Of a DNA stretch of 64,000 bases, positions 17,508-26,445 are shown piece after piece (position 1 is the stretch's first letter; each line of letters opens with the position of its first letter). Position numbers and translations under genes: made by a program. The notes below the pieces were generated by a model. The model saw only the letters and a program-made list of their open reading frames with translations, made no database searches and was not told the DNA's origin. Source of the DNA: Peribacillus deserti (GTDB lineage: Bacteria > Bacillota > Bacilli > Bacillales > DSM-1321); the NCBI RefSeq assembly GCF_002863585.1, contig NZ_PGUY01000001.1, positions 1-64,000 on the forward strand, in the 5' to 3' direction.

Positions 17508-18038
17508 CTATTTGCGGTATGTTAAAAAACGTTCATACCAATTATCAATAAAATCCGGAGAAAATGGACCTTTTCTCTGTCTGATCCAATAAATCAGCTG
17601 ATCCATATTACGCCTTAATATCTTATCAATAACATCCGGATATCGCATTTCTCTGCCGTGAAGCTCGTATTCGTCTTCATCCAGGATATTAAAGGTCATA
17701 TCCGGATATACCTTAATATCAAGGTCATAATCAATATACTTCAAGGCTTCTCCATCATACACAAATGGAGAACTGAGATTACAGTAGTAATAGACGCCGT
17801 CTTCCCTCAGCATTCCAAGGATATTAAACCAAAGGCTTGAATGGAAGTAACAAATGGCGGGTTCACGGGTAATCCATGTCCTTCCATCAGATTCCGTCAC
17901 CATGGTTCTGTCATTTGCAGCAATAACCAGACTTTGTGTGCCCTTTAAGACCGTGGTTTCTTCCCAGATTCGATGGATCCGCCCATTATGTTTATAGCTT
18001 TGTATTTGGATTTTTTCTCCTTCTCCGGGAATCCCCAT
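17508..18038 (-). CDS. ntdP: YgaC / NtdP nucleoside tri- and diphosphate phosphatase
   Basis: The 176-residue DUF402 protein contains conserved features such as [17 protein letters not shown] and DEDEYELHG, with the Tyr, Asp and Glu residues that bind metal and nucleotide in this fold. The family includes S. aureus Sa1684/NtdP, which hydrolyses nucleoside tri- and diphosphates. Synteny with ygaB and ygaD supports YgaC. Its specific cellular role here is inferred from the family. Confidence 0.85.
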   Translation of the reverse strand: MGIPGEGEKIQIQSYKHNGRIHRIWEETTVLKGTQSLVIAANDRTMVTESDGRTWITREPAICYFHSSLWFNILGMLREDGVYYYCNLSSPFVYDGEALKYIDYDLDIKVYPDMTFNILDEDEYELHGREMRYPDVIDKILRRNMDQLIYWIRQRKGPFSPDFIDNWYERFLTYRK

Positions 18039-18204
18039 ATTTCTTCTCCTCTACTTTCTAAAAATACAGTAAAACTCAGGACCTGTGCTTTTTATATGTT
18101 TACTGCCTATCCATATTCTTTAACCCCATTGCTATAAATAACGACTTTATACAATTGTTTATATTCTACTATTATAACGATAAAAAAAATTTTTTAAAAC
18201 AAAA

Positions 18205-18227
18205 GAGTCATTGAAATTCAATGACTC
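18205..18227 (-). terminator. Palindromic terminator-like hairpin
   Basis: GAGTCATTGAA and TTCAATGACTC form an 11-bp perfect inverted repeat with one central base. The minus-strand downstream side is T-rich (TTTTGTTTTAAAA). It could terminate the ygaB transcript across element A. The rest of 18039-18258 shows only A/T-rich sequence, presumably including the ygaC promoter. Confidence 0.55.
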
Positions 18228-18258
18228 CCCTAAAAACTCGGTAATTTCTTTATTTTTC

Positions 18259-18486
18259 GGCTGTTTTCGCAAACTTTGTTGTTAATGAACAAAGGGGTTG
18301 ATTTCCACTACAGGATGCTCGCTTTCCGCGGGGCGGGCGGTGAGCCTCCTCGGCTTCGCCTGTGGGGTCTCACCTGTCCCGCTGCTCCCGCAGGAGTCTC
18401 GCACCTTACGTTCCAATCAACCTGTTTAAAAATAGGTTAGGTTCACCGAACTATTAAAAAATAACAATTTTTAATTGAAAAGAGCC
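18259..18486 (+). repeat. MITE-like element A, copy 2
   Basis: This intact 228-bp copy starts GGCTGTTTTCGCAAACTTTG and ends ..GAAAAGAGCC, so the ends GGCTNTTTTC are inverted. Inside, GGTTGATT..and ..AATCAACC are inverted, as are the G/C-rich cores GCGGGGCGGGCGGTGAGCC and GGTGAGACCCC-like segments that vary little between copies. There is no coding capacity. Confidence 0.8.
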
Positions 18487-18541
18487 TATTTTTTCAGCTT
18501 CAGCCATTATTTAAAAGTGAATGGGTACCGCGAGCCTCGTT

Positions 18542-18823
18542 TTACGCGTTAATATGAGTACGCTGGTAGGTTCGTATAACCTCCTCGGTCTGTTCTTCAA
18601 AGATCTTTTGTATGCCACTCAGGTTACTCTTCATTATAAGGATTTCATGCTGCAGGGACTCTAGTTCTGCTTCTTCTTCAAGTGAACGGAGCTGCTTTTC
18701 AATTTCCTGGCAGCGCTCAATTTCTGATTGTAAAAATAACAGCCTTTCCATGGTTTTTAATTGTTCATTCACCAGCCGGTCAAAATCACTCAAATTAATG
18801 TCCTCCCGCCATAAAATCTTCAT
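18542..18823 (-). CDS. ygaB: YgaB family small coiled-coil protein
   Basis: The 93-residue protein is almost entirely charged helix with heptad-like leucines (LFLQSEIERCQEIEKQLRSLEEEAE), so it is probably a coiled coil. Length and location between sspE and ygaC match the uncharacterised YgaB. GGGAGGACATTAATTTG upstream of an internal TTG makes a slightly shorter start (at about residue 11) possible. Function unknown. Confidence 0.75.
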   Translation of the reverse strand: MKILWREDINLSDFDRLVNEQLKTMERLLFLQSEIERCQEIEKQLRSLEEEAELESLQHEILIMKSNLSGIQKIFEEQTEEVIRTYQRTHINA

Positions 18824-19036
18824 ACACTAAGTATTCTTTCCCTGCGTTTTAAACCCTTTGACTATTTCTGTTAGGTTTATGGAAGTTTTGTCGATTTGAA
18901 ATTGGGATGCCTGAAAGGGCTGGCTTGTGACCTAAGGATTAAAAAAAGGGATTACAGCCTAATAAAAGGATGTGATGTAATCTTTACGGAGCTCTTCCCA
19001 TTCAATAACAGAGGGGAGAAACAATTTAAATAAACC

Positions 19037-19104
19037 TTTAGGGGCGCAGATAGAATTTTAGGGGGAGTTTCATGTTTTCAGGGGGTTTTTATAAATTTAA
19101 GGGA
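19037..19104 (+). repeat. Phased TTTAGGGG array (20-bp period)
   Basis: G-runs start at 19041, 19061, 19081 and 19101, an exact 20-bp period. Each is preceded by TTTA, TTTTA, TTTTCA or TTTAA. The intervening ~12 bases are unrelated. It lies 3' of sspE. The surrounding 18824-19132 holds no supported gene. Confidence 0.6.
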
Positions 19105-19126
19105 CCAGCATCCAGCTTACAAGCAC

Positions 19127-19153
19127 AAGAAAGGAGGCAGCAAAGCCGCCTCC
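19127..19153 (-). terminator. Intrinsic terminator after sspE
   Basis: On the minus strand GGAGGC and GCCTCC arms with a 9-base loop are followed by TTTCTTG, just past the sspE stop. Confidence 0.75.
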
Positions 19154-19161
19154 TTATATTA

Positions 19162-19509
19162 TTAAGACTGTTGTTGGTTGTTTACTCTAGAAGCAGCTCT
19201 AGATTGTGCTTGAGCATTTTGTTGTCTTACTTCTTGAGCGCTAGTTTGACGCTCAGTTGCAAATTCAGTGCCGAATTGGCCTTGACCAGCTTGAGCACCC
19301 ATACCTTGAGAAGCTTGAGATGTACCTTGAGAAGCTTGTTGGTTTTGTCTCTTTACTTCAGCAACGTTTGTTTGACGCTCAGTTGCAAATTCAGTGCCAA
19401 ATTGGCCTTGACCAGCTTGAGCACCCATACCTTGAGAAGCTTGAGCGTTTTGTTGTCTAACTTGTTGAGCGTTAGTTCCAGCTTGAGATTGTCCGAAGTT
19501 GTTTGCCAT
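19162..19509 (-). CDS. sspE: Gamma-type small acid-soluble spore protein SspE
   Basis: The protein has 115 residues from ATG 19509, which follows GGAGGTGATAAAC. It is Gln/Ala/Gly rich and carries two near-identical blocks (GMGAQAGQGQFGTEFATERQT), each holding the FATE-like germination-protease cleavage region. Gamma-type SASP serve as an amino-acid reserve degraded at germination; they do not bind DNA. The duplicated block is also nearly identical in DNA, so it is prone to slippage. Position between fabL and ygaB matches B. subtilis. Confidence 0.95.
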   Translation of the reverse strand: MANNFGQSQAGTNAQQVRQQNAQASQGMGAQAGQGQFGTEFATERQTNVAEVKRQNQQASQGTSQASQGMGAQAGQGQFGTEFATERQTSAQEVRQQNAQAQSRAASRVNNQQQS

Positions 19510-19588
19510 GTTTATCACCTCCACGCTCATTAATGTAACCAAGATGCGCGAGGGATATCCTGTTTTTCAGAGTAAATTTTATCCAATT

Positions 19589-20341
<753 letters not shown>

Positions 20342-20424
20342 TTATCATCCTTTCAAAAGATCCATGAATAATGGGCGGTTATTTTTTAAAAAATAATCCT
20401 TATTAACGAATAGGAGGTAATAGT

Positions 20425-20649
20425 ATGTATGTCGGCCGAGATATGACCGAGCTTACCATGGTCCCAAAGTCAGAGTGGAAAAAAAGTGAACTAGCTTATT
20501 TTCATCAGTCCCTGCAACAAATGGTACCTTATTTAAATTCCGAAGGACAAGCGATTCATAGGGAAATCGTTAAAGAAATTGAAAATCGAGAAGGCCTAAA
20601 CAGAAATCAGGCAGATTATACACACGGTACCCGCATTACCTTTGATTAG
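20425..20649 (+). CDS. yfhS: YfhS family small protein
   Basis: The 74-residue hydrophilic protein has a strong ribosome site (ATAGGAGGTAATAGT). It is encoded between fabL and mutY on the opposite strand, the position of yfhS in B. subtilis. The last 14 bp overlap the 3' end of mutY convergently. No domain is recognised. Function unknown. Confidence 0.75.
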   Translation: MYVGRDMTELTMVPKSEWKKSELAYFHQSLQQMVPYLNSEGQAIHREIVKEIENREGLNRNQADYTHGTRITFD

Positions 20650-21757
20650 TAGACTGGCTTTTTAGCAGCTGGTAGGCTTTCCAGATTTTCTGGTGGGAAA
20701 CAGGAAAAGCATAGCCTTCCACTTCAGATTCAGCAACCCATTTCATTTGGTGGGAGTTCATGATATTCTCGGAGACTTCTTCTGCTTTTCCGAGAAAGAC
20801 TTCCATTTTCCATACCAGGTGGGAAAATGTGTGATCTATGCTGATTAGATGTTCGCCTAATTGCGGGATCACCTGTAGCTGTTCCTGGAATTGCTGACGG
20901 AATGACTCCCTCTTTGTTGCAACCGACGCATGAACCTCGTAGTTAGGGAACTCCCAAAGATTAGCAAGCAGACCTTTCGATGGTCTTTTTCTAATTAAGA
21001 TTTCATTTCGGCTGTTTGAAATGACCGCGGCTGCAATCGGTACATCTCTGGTCTTTTTTTGTTGATTTTTAACCGGCAGCCGGGATTGCACTCCCTCGGC
21101 AAAAGCTTCACAGTGTTCCCGAACCGGACATAAAAGACATGCCGGGGTGCCAGGCGTGCAGATCATGGCTCCAAGTTCCATTAAGGCCTGATTGAATGAA
21201 GAAGTATGGGTTTCGTCAATTAATCTTCTTACGGCTTCTTCAAAGGTTTTTCTAGTTCTGGGCTTTGCAATATCCTCTTCAATCAGTAATATCCTGGACA
21301 ATACCCGCATTACATTACCGTCTACTGCCGGCTCCGGCTTTCCATAAGCGATACTCAGGATAGCTCCTGCCGTATATGGGCCGACCCCTTTTAGCTTTGA
21401 AATTGCTTCAAGCGTATCGGGTACAACCCCATTATACTCGGCTGCCACTTCCCGAACTGCACTTTGAAGGTTTCGGACTCTTGAATAGTACCCGAGCCCT
21501 TCCCATGCCTTCAATACTTTTTCTTCATCTGCCTCCGCTAATTCCTCAAGGGTCGGGAACCATTCCATAAACCGATTGAAGAAAGGGATTACGGTGTCTA
21601 CCCTCGTTTGTTGCAGCATGATTTCAGAAACCCACACTTTATAAGGATTCTTGTCTTTCCTCCAGGGCAGATCTCGTTGTTCCTTTTCAAACCAGGAAAT
21701 AAGATCCTGGCGAAACAAAGGGATATTCATTTTCTCTAAAATATGCAAATTATTCAA
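20636..21757 (-). CDS. mutY: A/G-specific adenine DNA glycosylase MutY
   Basis: The 373-residue protein excises adenine opposite 8-oxoguanine. The catalytic Glu is in SEIMLQQTRVDTV and the catalytic Asp in EPAVDGNVMRVL after the HhH (LKGVGPYTAGAI). The 4Fe-4S ligands are C-x6-C-x2-C-x5-C in CTPGTPACLLCPVREHC. A C-terminal NUDIX-like domain (about 230-365) recognises 8-oxoG. It overlaps yfhS tail-to-tail. It belongs to the DNA repair set of this window with recX and yfjP. Confidence 0.95.
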   Translation of the reverse strand: MNNLHILEKMNIPLFRQDLISWFEKEQRDLPWRKDKNPYKVWVSEIMLQQTRVDTVIPFFNRFMEWFPTLEELAEADEEKVLKAWEGLGYYSRVRNLQSAVREVAAEYNGVVPDTLEAISKLKGVGPYTAGAILSIAYGKPEPAVDGNVMRVLSRILLIEEDIAKPRTRKTFEEAVRRLIDETHTSSFNQALMELGAMICTPGTPACLLCPVREHCEAFAEGVQSRLPVKNQQKKTRDVPIAAAVISNSRNEILIRKRPSKGLLANLWEFPNYEVHASVATKRESFRQQFQEQLQVIPQLGEHLISIDHTFSHLVWKMEVFLGKAEEVSENIMNSHQMKWVAESEVEGYAFPVSHQKIWKAYQLLKSQSTNQR

Positions 21758-21978
21758 TTCATTTTTCCTCCGGATGTTAACTTTTAGCTAGAAAGGGAAT
21801 ATATCAATAAGATTTTCGTTTATAATTGATAACAATTAAAATTCAATGCGAATATGTTACTATACCTTGTTTATTGCGCTCGGGTGGATAGTGGATAAAT
21901 CAATTTCGAATCATCCAAGATATAATAAAGAACGTTCAGATGTAATACTTTACACATTTGCGGTTAGGAGGTGGCCTA

Positions 21979-22959
21979 TTGGATACTGGAACACATTTTG
22001 TTATGGGCATCGCAATTGGTGGTCTGGCTACGCTGGACCCAGCCATCGGGGAGCATTCTGTAACAGCTCAGGCTGTTCTGTTTGGCGCAATCTTAGGCCA
22101 GCAAGCTCCGGATATCGATACCGTATTAAAGCTAAGAAATAACGCTGTTTATATTAGGAACCATAGAGGCATTACCCATTCTATACCAGCGGTTTTGTTT
22201 TGGCCGCTGTTAATATCTGGTTTCCTCGCAATCATTTTTCCTGAAGTCAATTTCCTGCATTTATGGATGTGGACGTTCTTTGCCGTTGCGCTTCATGTTT
22301 TTGTCGATCTGTTTAATGCGTATGGGACGCAGGCAATAAGGCCTTTCTCATCAAAGTGGGTCGCTTTTGGAATAATAAACACCTTTGATCCTATCATATT
22401 CGGCATTCATATCGCCGGAATTATTCTCTGGGGTTTTGGTCTTCCTCCAGGTCCAACTTTTGTAGCGATGTATATCATTATTGTGATTTACTATGTGCTG
22501 AGGTTTATTGAACGGAATAAAGTAAAGCATTCTGTATTAAAGATCCTGCCAGATGCTAAGAAGATTATTATATCACCTACGTTAAGATTCCATAGATGGC
22601 GGATCGCAATTCTTACAGAAAAAGAATTCATAGTGGCGAGGTCACATGACCGGGCATTAACGATTCTGGATACGTTCGAGCGTGTTCCTTTGCCTGAGAG
22701 CAAAGTGCTGGATGCCGCAAAGCACGATAAAAACCTATCAGCCTTTTTGTCTTTTTCACCCGTCTACCGATTTGAGATAAAAGAAGGGAAGGATATATCG
22801 GAGGTCCGATTTATCGATTTAAGATACAGAAGTAACGGATATTATCCATTTGTCGCCGTTGTCCATCTAGATAAGAACTTGAATATCATTAATTCTTACA
22901 CCGGTTGGATTTTTAGTGAGGAAAAACTCAGAAAGAAATTGGATATACTCCCAGGCTGA
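21979..22959 (+). CDS. yfhP: YfhP, membrane-bound metal-dependent hydrolase-like protein
   Basis: The protein has 326 residues from TTG 21979, which has AGGAGGTG 5 bp upstream; a TTG 21 bp earlier lacks one. The N-terminal half holds about four membrane segments with the YdjM/LexA-binding-type signatures GTHFVMGIAIGG, RNHRGITHS and HVFVDLFNAYGTQ, whose His and Asp residues could bind metal. The C-terminal third is soluble. It belongs to the inner-membrane metal-dependent hydrolase family. In B. subtilis, YfhP is a membrane protein linked to control of the neighbouring yfh genes; that role is not shown here. Confidence 0.85.
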   Translation: MDTGTHFVMGIAIGGLATLDPAIGEHSVTAQAVLFGAILGQQAPDIDTVLKLRNNAVYIRNHRGITHSIPAVLFWPLLISGFLAIIFPEVNFLHLWMWTFFAVALHVFVDLFNAYGTQAIRPFSSKWVAFGIINTFDPIIFGIHIAGIILWGFGLPPGPTFVAMYIIIVIYYVLRFIERNKVKHSVLKILPDAKKIIISPTLRFHRWRIAILTEKEFIVARSHDRALTILDTFERVPLPESKVLDAAKHDKNLSAFLSFSPVYRFEIKEGKDISEVRFIDLRYRSNGYYPFVAVVHLDKNLNIINSYTGWIFSEEKLRKKLDILPG

Positions 22960-22970
22960 TCGGCCTGTAA

Positions 22971-23002
22971 AAAAGCTGGCTCAATAATGAGAGCCAGCTT
23001 TT
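22971..23002. terminator. Bidirectional terminator between yfhP and yfhJ
   Basis: AAAAGCTGGCTC (22971-22982) and GAGCCAGCTTTT (22991-23002) are perfect arms with an 8-base loop and A/T runs on both sides. It serves both convergent genes. Confidence 0.88.
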
Positions 23003-23269
23003 TTAATGTACTTCATCTTCCCCATCCAATAAGTGCTTATATTTAGGATTATTGGCCATGAATTCGTGCAGCCTTCCTCCATAACTTTCAATAAATTGCC
23101 TGACATATTTCTCGGTCATCTCACTGCCCCGATATTCATGACCGGCTTTAGCATATGTAGCCTCAAAGTCCTCCCAAAGCAGCTCGACCCAGGTCTTCGC
23201 TTTGGTTGATGACAATTTTGAATTCTTCTCAAGGAGGAGATTTGTAAGCACCTCGATATAATTATTCAT
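23003..23269 (-). CDS. yfhJ: YfhJ, WVELL family protein
   Basis: The 88-residue protein contains KTWVELLWEDFEATYAKAG, the namesake motif of the WVELL family. It is probably an all-helical small protein of unknown function. Location beside yfhP and sspK agrees with B. subtilis yfhJ. Confidence 0.88.
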   Translation of the reverse strand: MNNYIEVLTNLLLEKNSKLSSTKAKTWVELLWEDFEATYAKAGHEYRGSEMTEKYVRQFIESYGGRLHEFMANNPKYKHLLDGEDEVH

Positions 23270-23325
23270 ACATCCTTACACCACCTGTTCCTTATTTTAT
23301 AAAACATACTTCATTTTGATTAACT

Positions 23326-23332
23326 CATACTA
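23326..23332 (+). promoter_or_regulatory. SigG-like -10 element before sspK
   Basis: CATACTA matches the forespore SigG -10 consensus and sits about 40 bp before the sspK ATG. The -35 side (AACATA) is weak. It fits the expected late-forespore expression of SspK. Confidence 0.5.
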
Positions 23333-23375
23333 AGATTAGGCGAACAGCATTGCATTCAAAAAGGAGGACAAACAT

Positions 23376-23528
23376 ATGAGCAACAAAGATCGAATCTTCC
23401 CAGGTGACGTCCATGGCAATGACGCAGGACCAAGAGCTAAGGCTGAATACGCCTCTAAACGTCCTGACGGAACCATCAATACACATCCGCAGGAACGTAT
23501 GAAAGCTTCCTCTTTAAGAGCTCGTTAG
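23376..23528 (+). CDS. sspK: Small acid-soluble spore protein K
   Basis: The 50-residue protein follows AAAGGAGGACAAAC. The SspK features are clear: [28 protein letters not shown]. SspK is a minor spore-core protein made in the forespore. A SigG-like promoter lies upstream. The gene is too short for most ORF callers but its homology is unambiguous. Confidence 0.93.
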   Translation: MSNKDRIFPGDVHGNDAGPRAKAEYASKRPDGTINTHPQERMKASSLRAR

Positions 23529-23563
23529 AATTTTAAAATTGGTGTGACGGAGAGTGACTTTTT

Positions 23564-23707
23564 ATGAAAAGCCATCATCATCGGCCGGCTCCATTTAAAC
23601 ATCGCCATGGTCCTAGACATGCCAAGGCTAAAACATTTGGTTTGGATAGGCTTCCGCAAAATGTAACTGATTTTGGAACGAATGTTGAGGGTTCACTGAA
23701 AAGCTGA
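23564..23707 (+). CDS. Small His/Pro-rich protein of unknown function
   Basis: The 47-residue ORF begins MKSHHHRPAPFKHRHGPRHA, followed by KTFGLDRLPQNVTDFGTNVEG. GGAGAG lies upstream of its ATG. It starts 35 bp after sspK and is followed by a terminator, so it is probably cotranscribed with sspK and may be a spore or small metal-binding (His-rich) protein. I do not recognise a family; the codon use and ribosome site make it a credible gene. Confidence 0.6.
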   Translation: MKSHHHRPAPFKHRHGPRHAKAKTFGLDRLPQNVTDFGTNVEGSLKS

Positions 23708-23721
23708 CCCTTGTTTATAAA

Positions 23722-23747
23722 AACCGGCTTCCAGGGCCGGTTATTTT
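23722..23747 (+). terminator. Terminator after the sspK unit
   Basis: AACCGGC and GCCGGTT with a 7-base loop are followed by ATTTTA. It overlaps the yfhH stop and may act in both directions. Confidence 0.7.
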
Positions 23748-24061
23748 ACTTCCTTCAAGAGTGATATGGGAAGGGCTTCTTCGTGATTGCTTCCGGTTAA
23801 ACGATAGCCCCAAGCAAACACTCCGTTCAAATATTGGATTTTAAAGTATTCTCCCGGAGCACCTTCAATCTCATACAATTCTCCTGGTTTAAAATCATCC
23901 GGATTCAGCAGGTAAGCTTTTGCCATTGCTGCCTTTCTTTCTAAAACGGCATATTCATTTACCATACCCATTTGTTCGGCTTTTCTTGCCTTTTCATTAA
24001 GGGTATTTATCTCCTGCTGCAATTCATAAGCTGTCAACGTACTATATCTCTTCTCACTCAT
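23741..24061 (-). CDS. yfhH: YfhH, DUF1811 family protein
   Basis: The 106-residue protein has a helical N-terminal half (YELQQEINTLNEKARKAEQ) and a beta-rich C-terminal half (GELYEIEGAPGEYFKIQYLNG) typical of DUF1811 (YfhH). It lies 29 bp downstream of recX on the same strand, as in B. subtilis. Function unknown. Confidence 0.85.
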   Translation of the reverse strand: MSEKRYSTLTAYELQQEINTLNEKARKAEQMGMVNEYAVLERKAAMAKAYLLNPDDFKPGELYEIEGAPGEYFKIQYLNGVFAWGYRLTGSNHEEALPISLLKEVK

Positions 24062-24090
24062 TGGTTCCCCTTCTTTCAGCTGCCAATAGA

Positions 24091-24912
24091 TTAATGATTT
24101 TGAAAGTCTTCAATTCCTTCATCAAGGAACCGGTCGATAAGCTCCGAGGCAAAGCCCTTTCGGTATAACGCCTGTTTCATTTTTTGCCGATATTCAAATC
24201 CTGTGAACTTCTGATATCTCCTATGTGCTTTCATTCCTTGAACAAGTATTGCGTCCCACTCGTCATCTACATCTTTTTCAAAAGAAATCCCTCTGATTGC
24301 TTCCTGAATGATATCAGAGGAAAAACCTTTTCTCATTAGTGCCAGCTCCGTTTTCTGCCTGCTTTCACGTGCTGAGGAGCTTTTCGCCTGTTTAACTGTT
24401 TTTTCAGCCAGTTTCAGGGCGTTTTCCAGTTCCATTTCATAAGAATATTCCTTTAAGCCGGTTTGGATATTCTGCTCGGATATCCCCTTCTCCTTCAGCT
24501 CTTTATAAATGATCCCTTTGCCCTTTACACTGCTGTTCATTTGGGTACGGACATAAGCTATTGCAAATTGAGAATCATCCAAATAATTATATCCATACAG
24601 TTTATGGATCACTTCCTGGATAACATGGTCTCCATATTCCTTTTTCTTCAAAAGGGTCCTTATTTCCGTTTCAGTCCTCATCCGATGGGATAAATAATGA
24701 AGAGCCTGATTTAGTCCTTTTTGAATATCTTCTTGAAAACCAATCTCTATGAAATCGAACTCATTTATCTCTTTGCCTTTTTTTAAATCAAATTTAATGA
24801 GGACATCTTCATCAACGCTAAAAGCATATTCCTCGCCTTTTCCTTTATCGATAAAAATATTAAATCGGTCCGCCCGTTTTTTTTGAGCGGTTATCTTTGA
24901 AATACGGGCCAC
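24091..24912 (-). CDS. recX: Regulatory protein RecX
   Basis: It is about 273 residues from GTG 24912, which has GGGGGTG six bases upstream; ATG codons at 24933 and 24927 are alternatives. It contains the tandem three-helix repeats of RecX with SHRMRTETEIRTLLKKKEYGD and RESRQKTELALMRKGFSSD. RecX binds RecA filaments and modulates recombination. It probably forms a unit with yfhH. Confidence 0.92.
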   Translation of the reverse strand: MARISKITAQKKRADRFNIFIDKGKGEEYAFSVDEDVLIKFDLKKGKEINEFDFIEIGFQEDIQKGLNQALHYLSHRMRTETEIRTLLKKKEYGDHVIQEVIHKLYGYNYLDDSQFAIAYVRTQMNSSVKGKGIIYKELKEKGISEQNIQTGLKEYSYEMELENALKLAEKTVKQAKSSSARESRQKTELALMRKGFSSDIIQEAIRGISFEKDVDDEWDAILVQGMKAHRRYQKFTGFEYRQKMKQALYRKGFASELIDRFLDEGIEDFQNH

Positions 24913-24998
24913 ATACAACACCCCCATGTTCATAATGTACCATATTCTTAAAGGGTTTTCTTCTAGTAAGCACGAATAATCATTTCAGGAGGGATCAT

Positions 24999-25907
24999 AT
25001 GAACATTGTACTCGCTGGAGGAACTGGTTTCGTAGGCAGTCAGCTTATGCGTTTGCTGGTTAACGAAGGACATCAGCTTTATATTCTTACAAGAAATCCT
25101 CATCGATATAAGGAAGAAAAGTCCGTTGTATATATTCAATGGCTGAGCGGCCCCAACCGTCCTGAATTTAGCCTCCCACAGATCCATGCAATCATTAACT
25201 TGTCCGGTGAATCGTTAAATGCAGGTAGATGGACTCCGCAGCAAAAAAATAAAATTTTGGCCAGCAGGATTTCAACTACAAGGGAGATCAACCGTCTCAT
25301 CAGTTTCATGAAAAAAAAGCCTGATGTTCTGATTAACGCAAGTGCGATCGGCTTCTATGGCACATCCTTGGACAACACCTTTGACGAAAGTACTACAGAA
25401 GCTGGATCCGACTTCCTTGCTCAAACAGTCTATCAATGGGAATCCGAGGCGCTAAAGGCTGAACAGTTTAAGGTCCGGACGGTCCTGGCCAGGTTTGGAA
25501 TTGTATTAGGAAAAGATGCGGGTGCTTTGCCAAAAATGCTTCTTCCCTACAAACTATTATTTGGTGGAAAAATCGGCAGCGGTAAACAATGGATGTCATG
25601 GATCCATGCTGAAGATGCTGCCCGTGCTCTTTTATTTTTGTTATTACATAACGACATAAGCGGACCCGTCAATTTGACCGCACCAAACCCAGTCCGAATG
25701 GATGAATTCGGTCGAACAATAGGAAAGGCATTAAAAAGACCTCATTGGCTGCCAGTTCCCTCCGTTGCACTCAAACTGGGGTTAGGCGAAATGAGCATGC
25801 TTGTTCTTGAGGGTCAAAAAGCGGTACCTGAAAAATTATTATCTAAACACTTCACCTACCGCTTCCCAGAGCTTATGCAGGCACTTTGTGAAATTTTGAA
25901 GAAGTAA
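24999..25907 (+). CDS. yfhF: YfhF, TIGR01777-type NAD-dependent epimerase family protein
   Basis: The 302-residue atypical short-chain dehydrogenase (SDR39U1/TIGR01777) has an N-terminal GGTGFVG nucleotide-binding motif and the family blocks INLSGESLNAGRW, NASAIGFYG and WIHAEDAARA. The C-terminal ~50 residues match DUF1731. The substrate is unknown. AGGAGGGATCAT precedes the ATG. It is divergent from recX. Confidence 0.92.
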   Translation: MNIVLAGGTGFVGSQLMRLLVNEGHQLYILTRNPHRYKEEKSVVYIQWLSGPNRPEFSLPQIHAIINLSGESLNAGRWTPQQKNKILASRISTTREINRLISFMKKKPDVLINASAIGFYGTSLDNTFDESTTEAGSDFLAQTVYQWESEALKAEQFKVRTVLARFGIVLGKDAGALPKMLLPYKLLFGGKIGSGKQWMSWIHAEDAARALLFLLLHNDISGPVNLTAPNPVRMDEFGRTIGKALKRPHWLPVPSVALKLGLGEMSMLVLEGQKAVPEKLLSKHFTYRFPELMQALCEILKK

Positions 25908-25970
25908 TGAACATGTATGATTTTTTTAGCAGAGGGAAAAATGGGTATTATCACTTAAAAGGAGATGGTA

Positions 25971-26084
25971 ATGATGGAAAAGAAACGCAATGATAAACAA
26001 AAAAGCTATTTAACCAGCATGCAGGAAGTTACCTACAAAAGAGAATTCAAAAAAGCTGACCGCGCTGCAGGTTTTACAAAATAA
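25971..26084 (+). CDS. yfhE: YfhE family small protein
   Basis: The 37-residue basic protein (core YLTSMQEVTYKREFKKADRA) follows AAAAGGAGATGGTA. Composition and position between yfhF and yfhD match YfhE. Function unknown. ATG codons at 25971 and 25974 are equivalent candidates. Confidence 0.82.
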   Translation: MMEKKRNDKQKSYLTSMQEVTYKREFKKADRAAGFTK

Positions 26085-26185
26085 CCTGTCTTATTTACCA
26101 TACATAGAGAGTGGCCTTGAGGAAAATTCTATTAGAAGGAAGGTAAAAGCCTTCCAAGTCATCATCATTTGGAGGAGGCATTCTA

Positions 26186-26362
26186 ATGGCACGTTCCCGA
26201 GGCCGTAACCATAGCAGAAACAAACAGAACTTACCGCTGACACCAAAAGAGCTCAAACACGACGGTATTGATGTGGAATTTTCTGAAAGCTTAGCCGACA
26301 CAGATGATATGGAAGCTCAGGCCCGTTCTAAAGCAGCGGACCAGCGGGCAAAGCAAAAATGA
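26186..26362 (+). CDS. yfhD: YfhD family small protein
   Basis: The 58-residue protein begins MARSRGRNHSRNKQNLPLTP and continues with KHDGIDVEFSESLAD, the YfhD family pattern. GGAGGAGGCATTCTA gives a strong ribosome site. It is probably cotranscribed with yfhE and is followed by a terminator. Function unknown. Confidence 0.85.
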   Translation: MARSRGRNHSRNKQNLPLTPKELKHDGIDVEFSESLADTDDMEAQARSKAADQRAKQK

Positions 26363-26378
26363 GGCAAAACAAGTAACG

Positions 26379-26407
26379 AAGAGCAGGGTAGATCCCTGCT
26401 CTTTCTA
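26379..26407 (+). terminator. Intrinsic terminator after yfhD
   Basis: AAGAGCAGGG and CCCTGCTCTT form a 10-bp perfect stem with a 5-base loop, followed by a T-rich tail. Confidence 0.82.
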
Positions 26408-26445
26408 TCTTTAATCCGGATGAAAATTCTAAATCATCTGTTAAT

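Noticed and set aside
18205-18227. LexA or other repressor operator
   Set aside because: The GAGTCATTGAA palindrome has no LexA (CGAAC-N4-GTTCG) core and lies 3' of ygaB beside a T-rich tail, so a terminator is more likely.
19072-19533. 153-codon plus-strand ORF with an AGGGGGAG site
   Set aside because: Most of it is antisense to sspE, whose repeated Gln/Ala codons leave the opposite frames open. The apparent ribosome site is one unit of the TTTAGGGG array.
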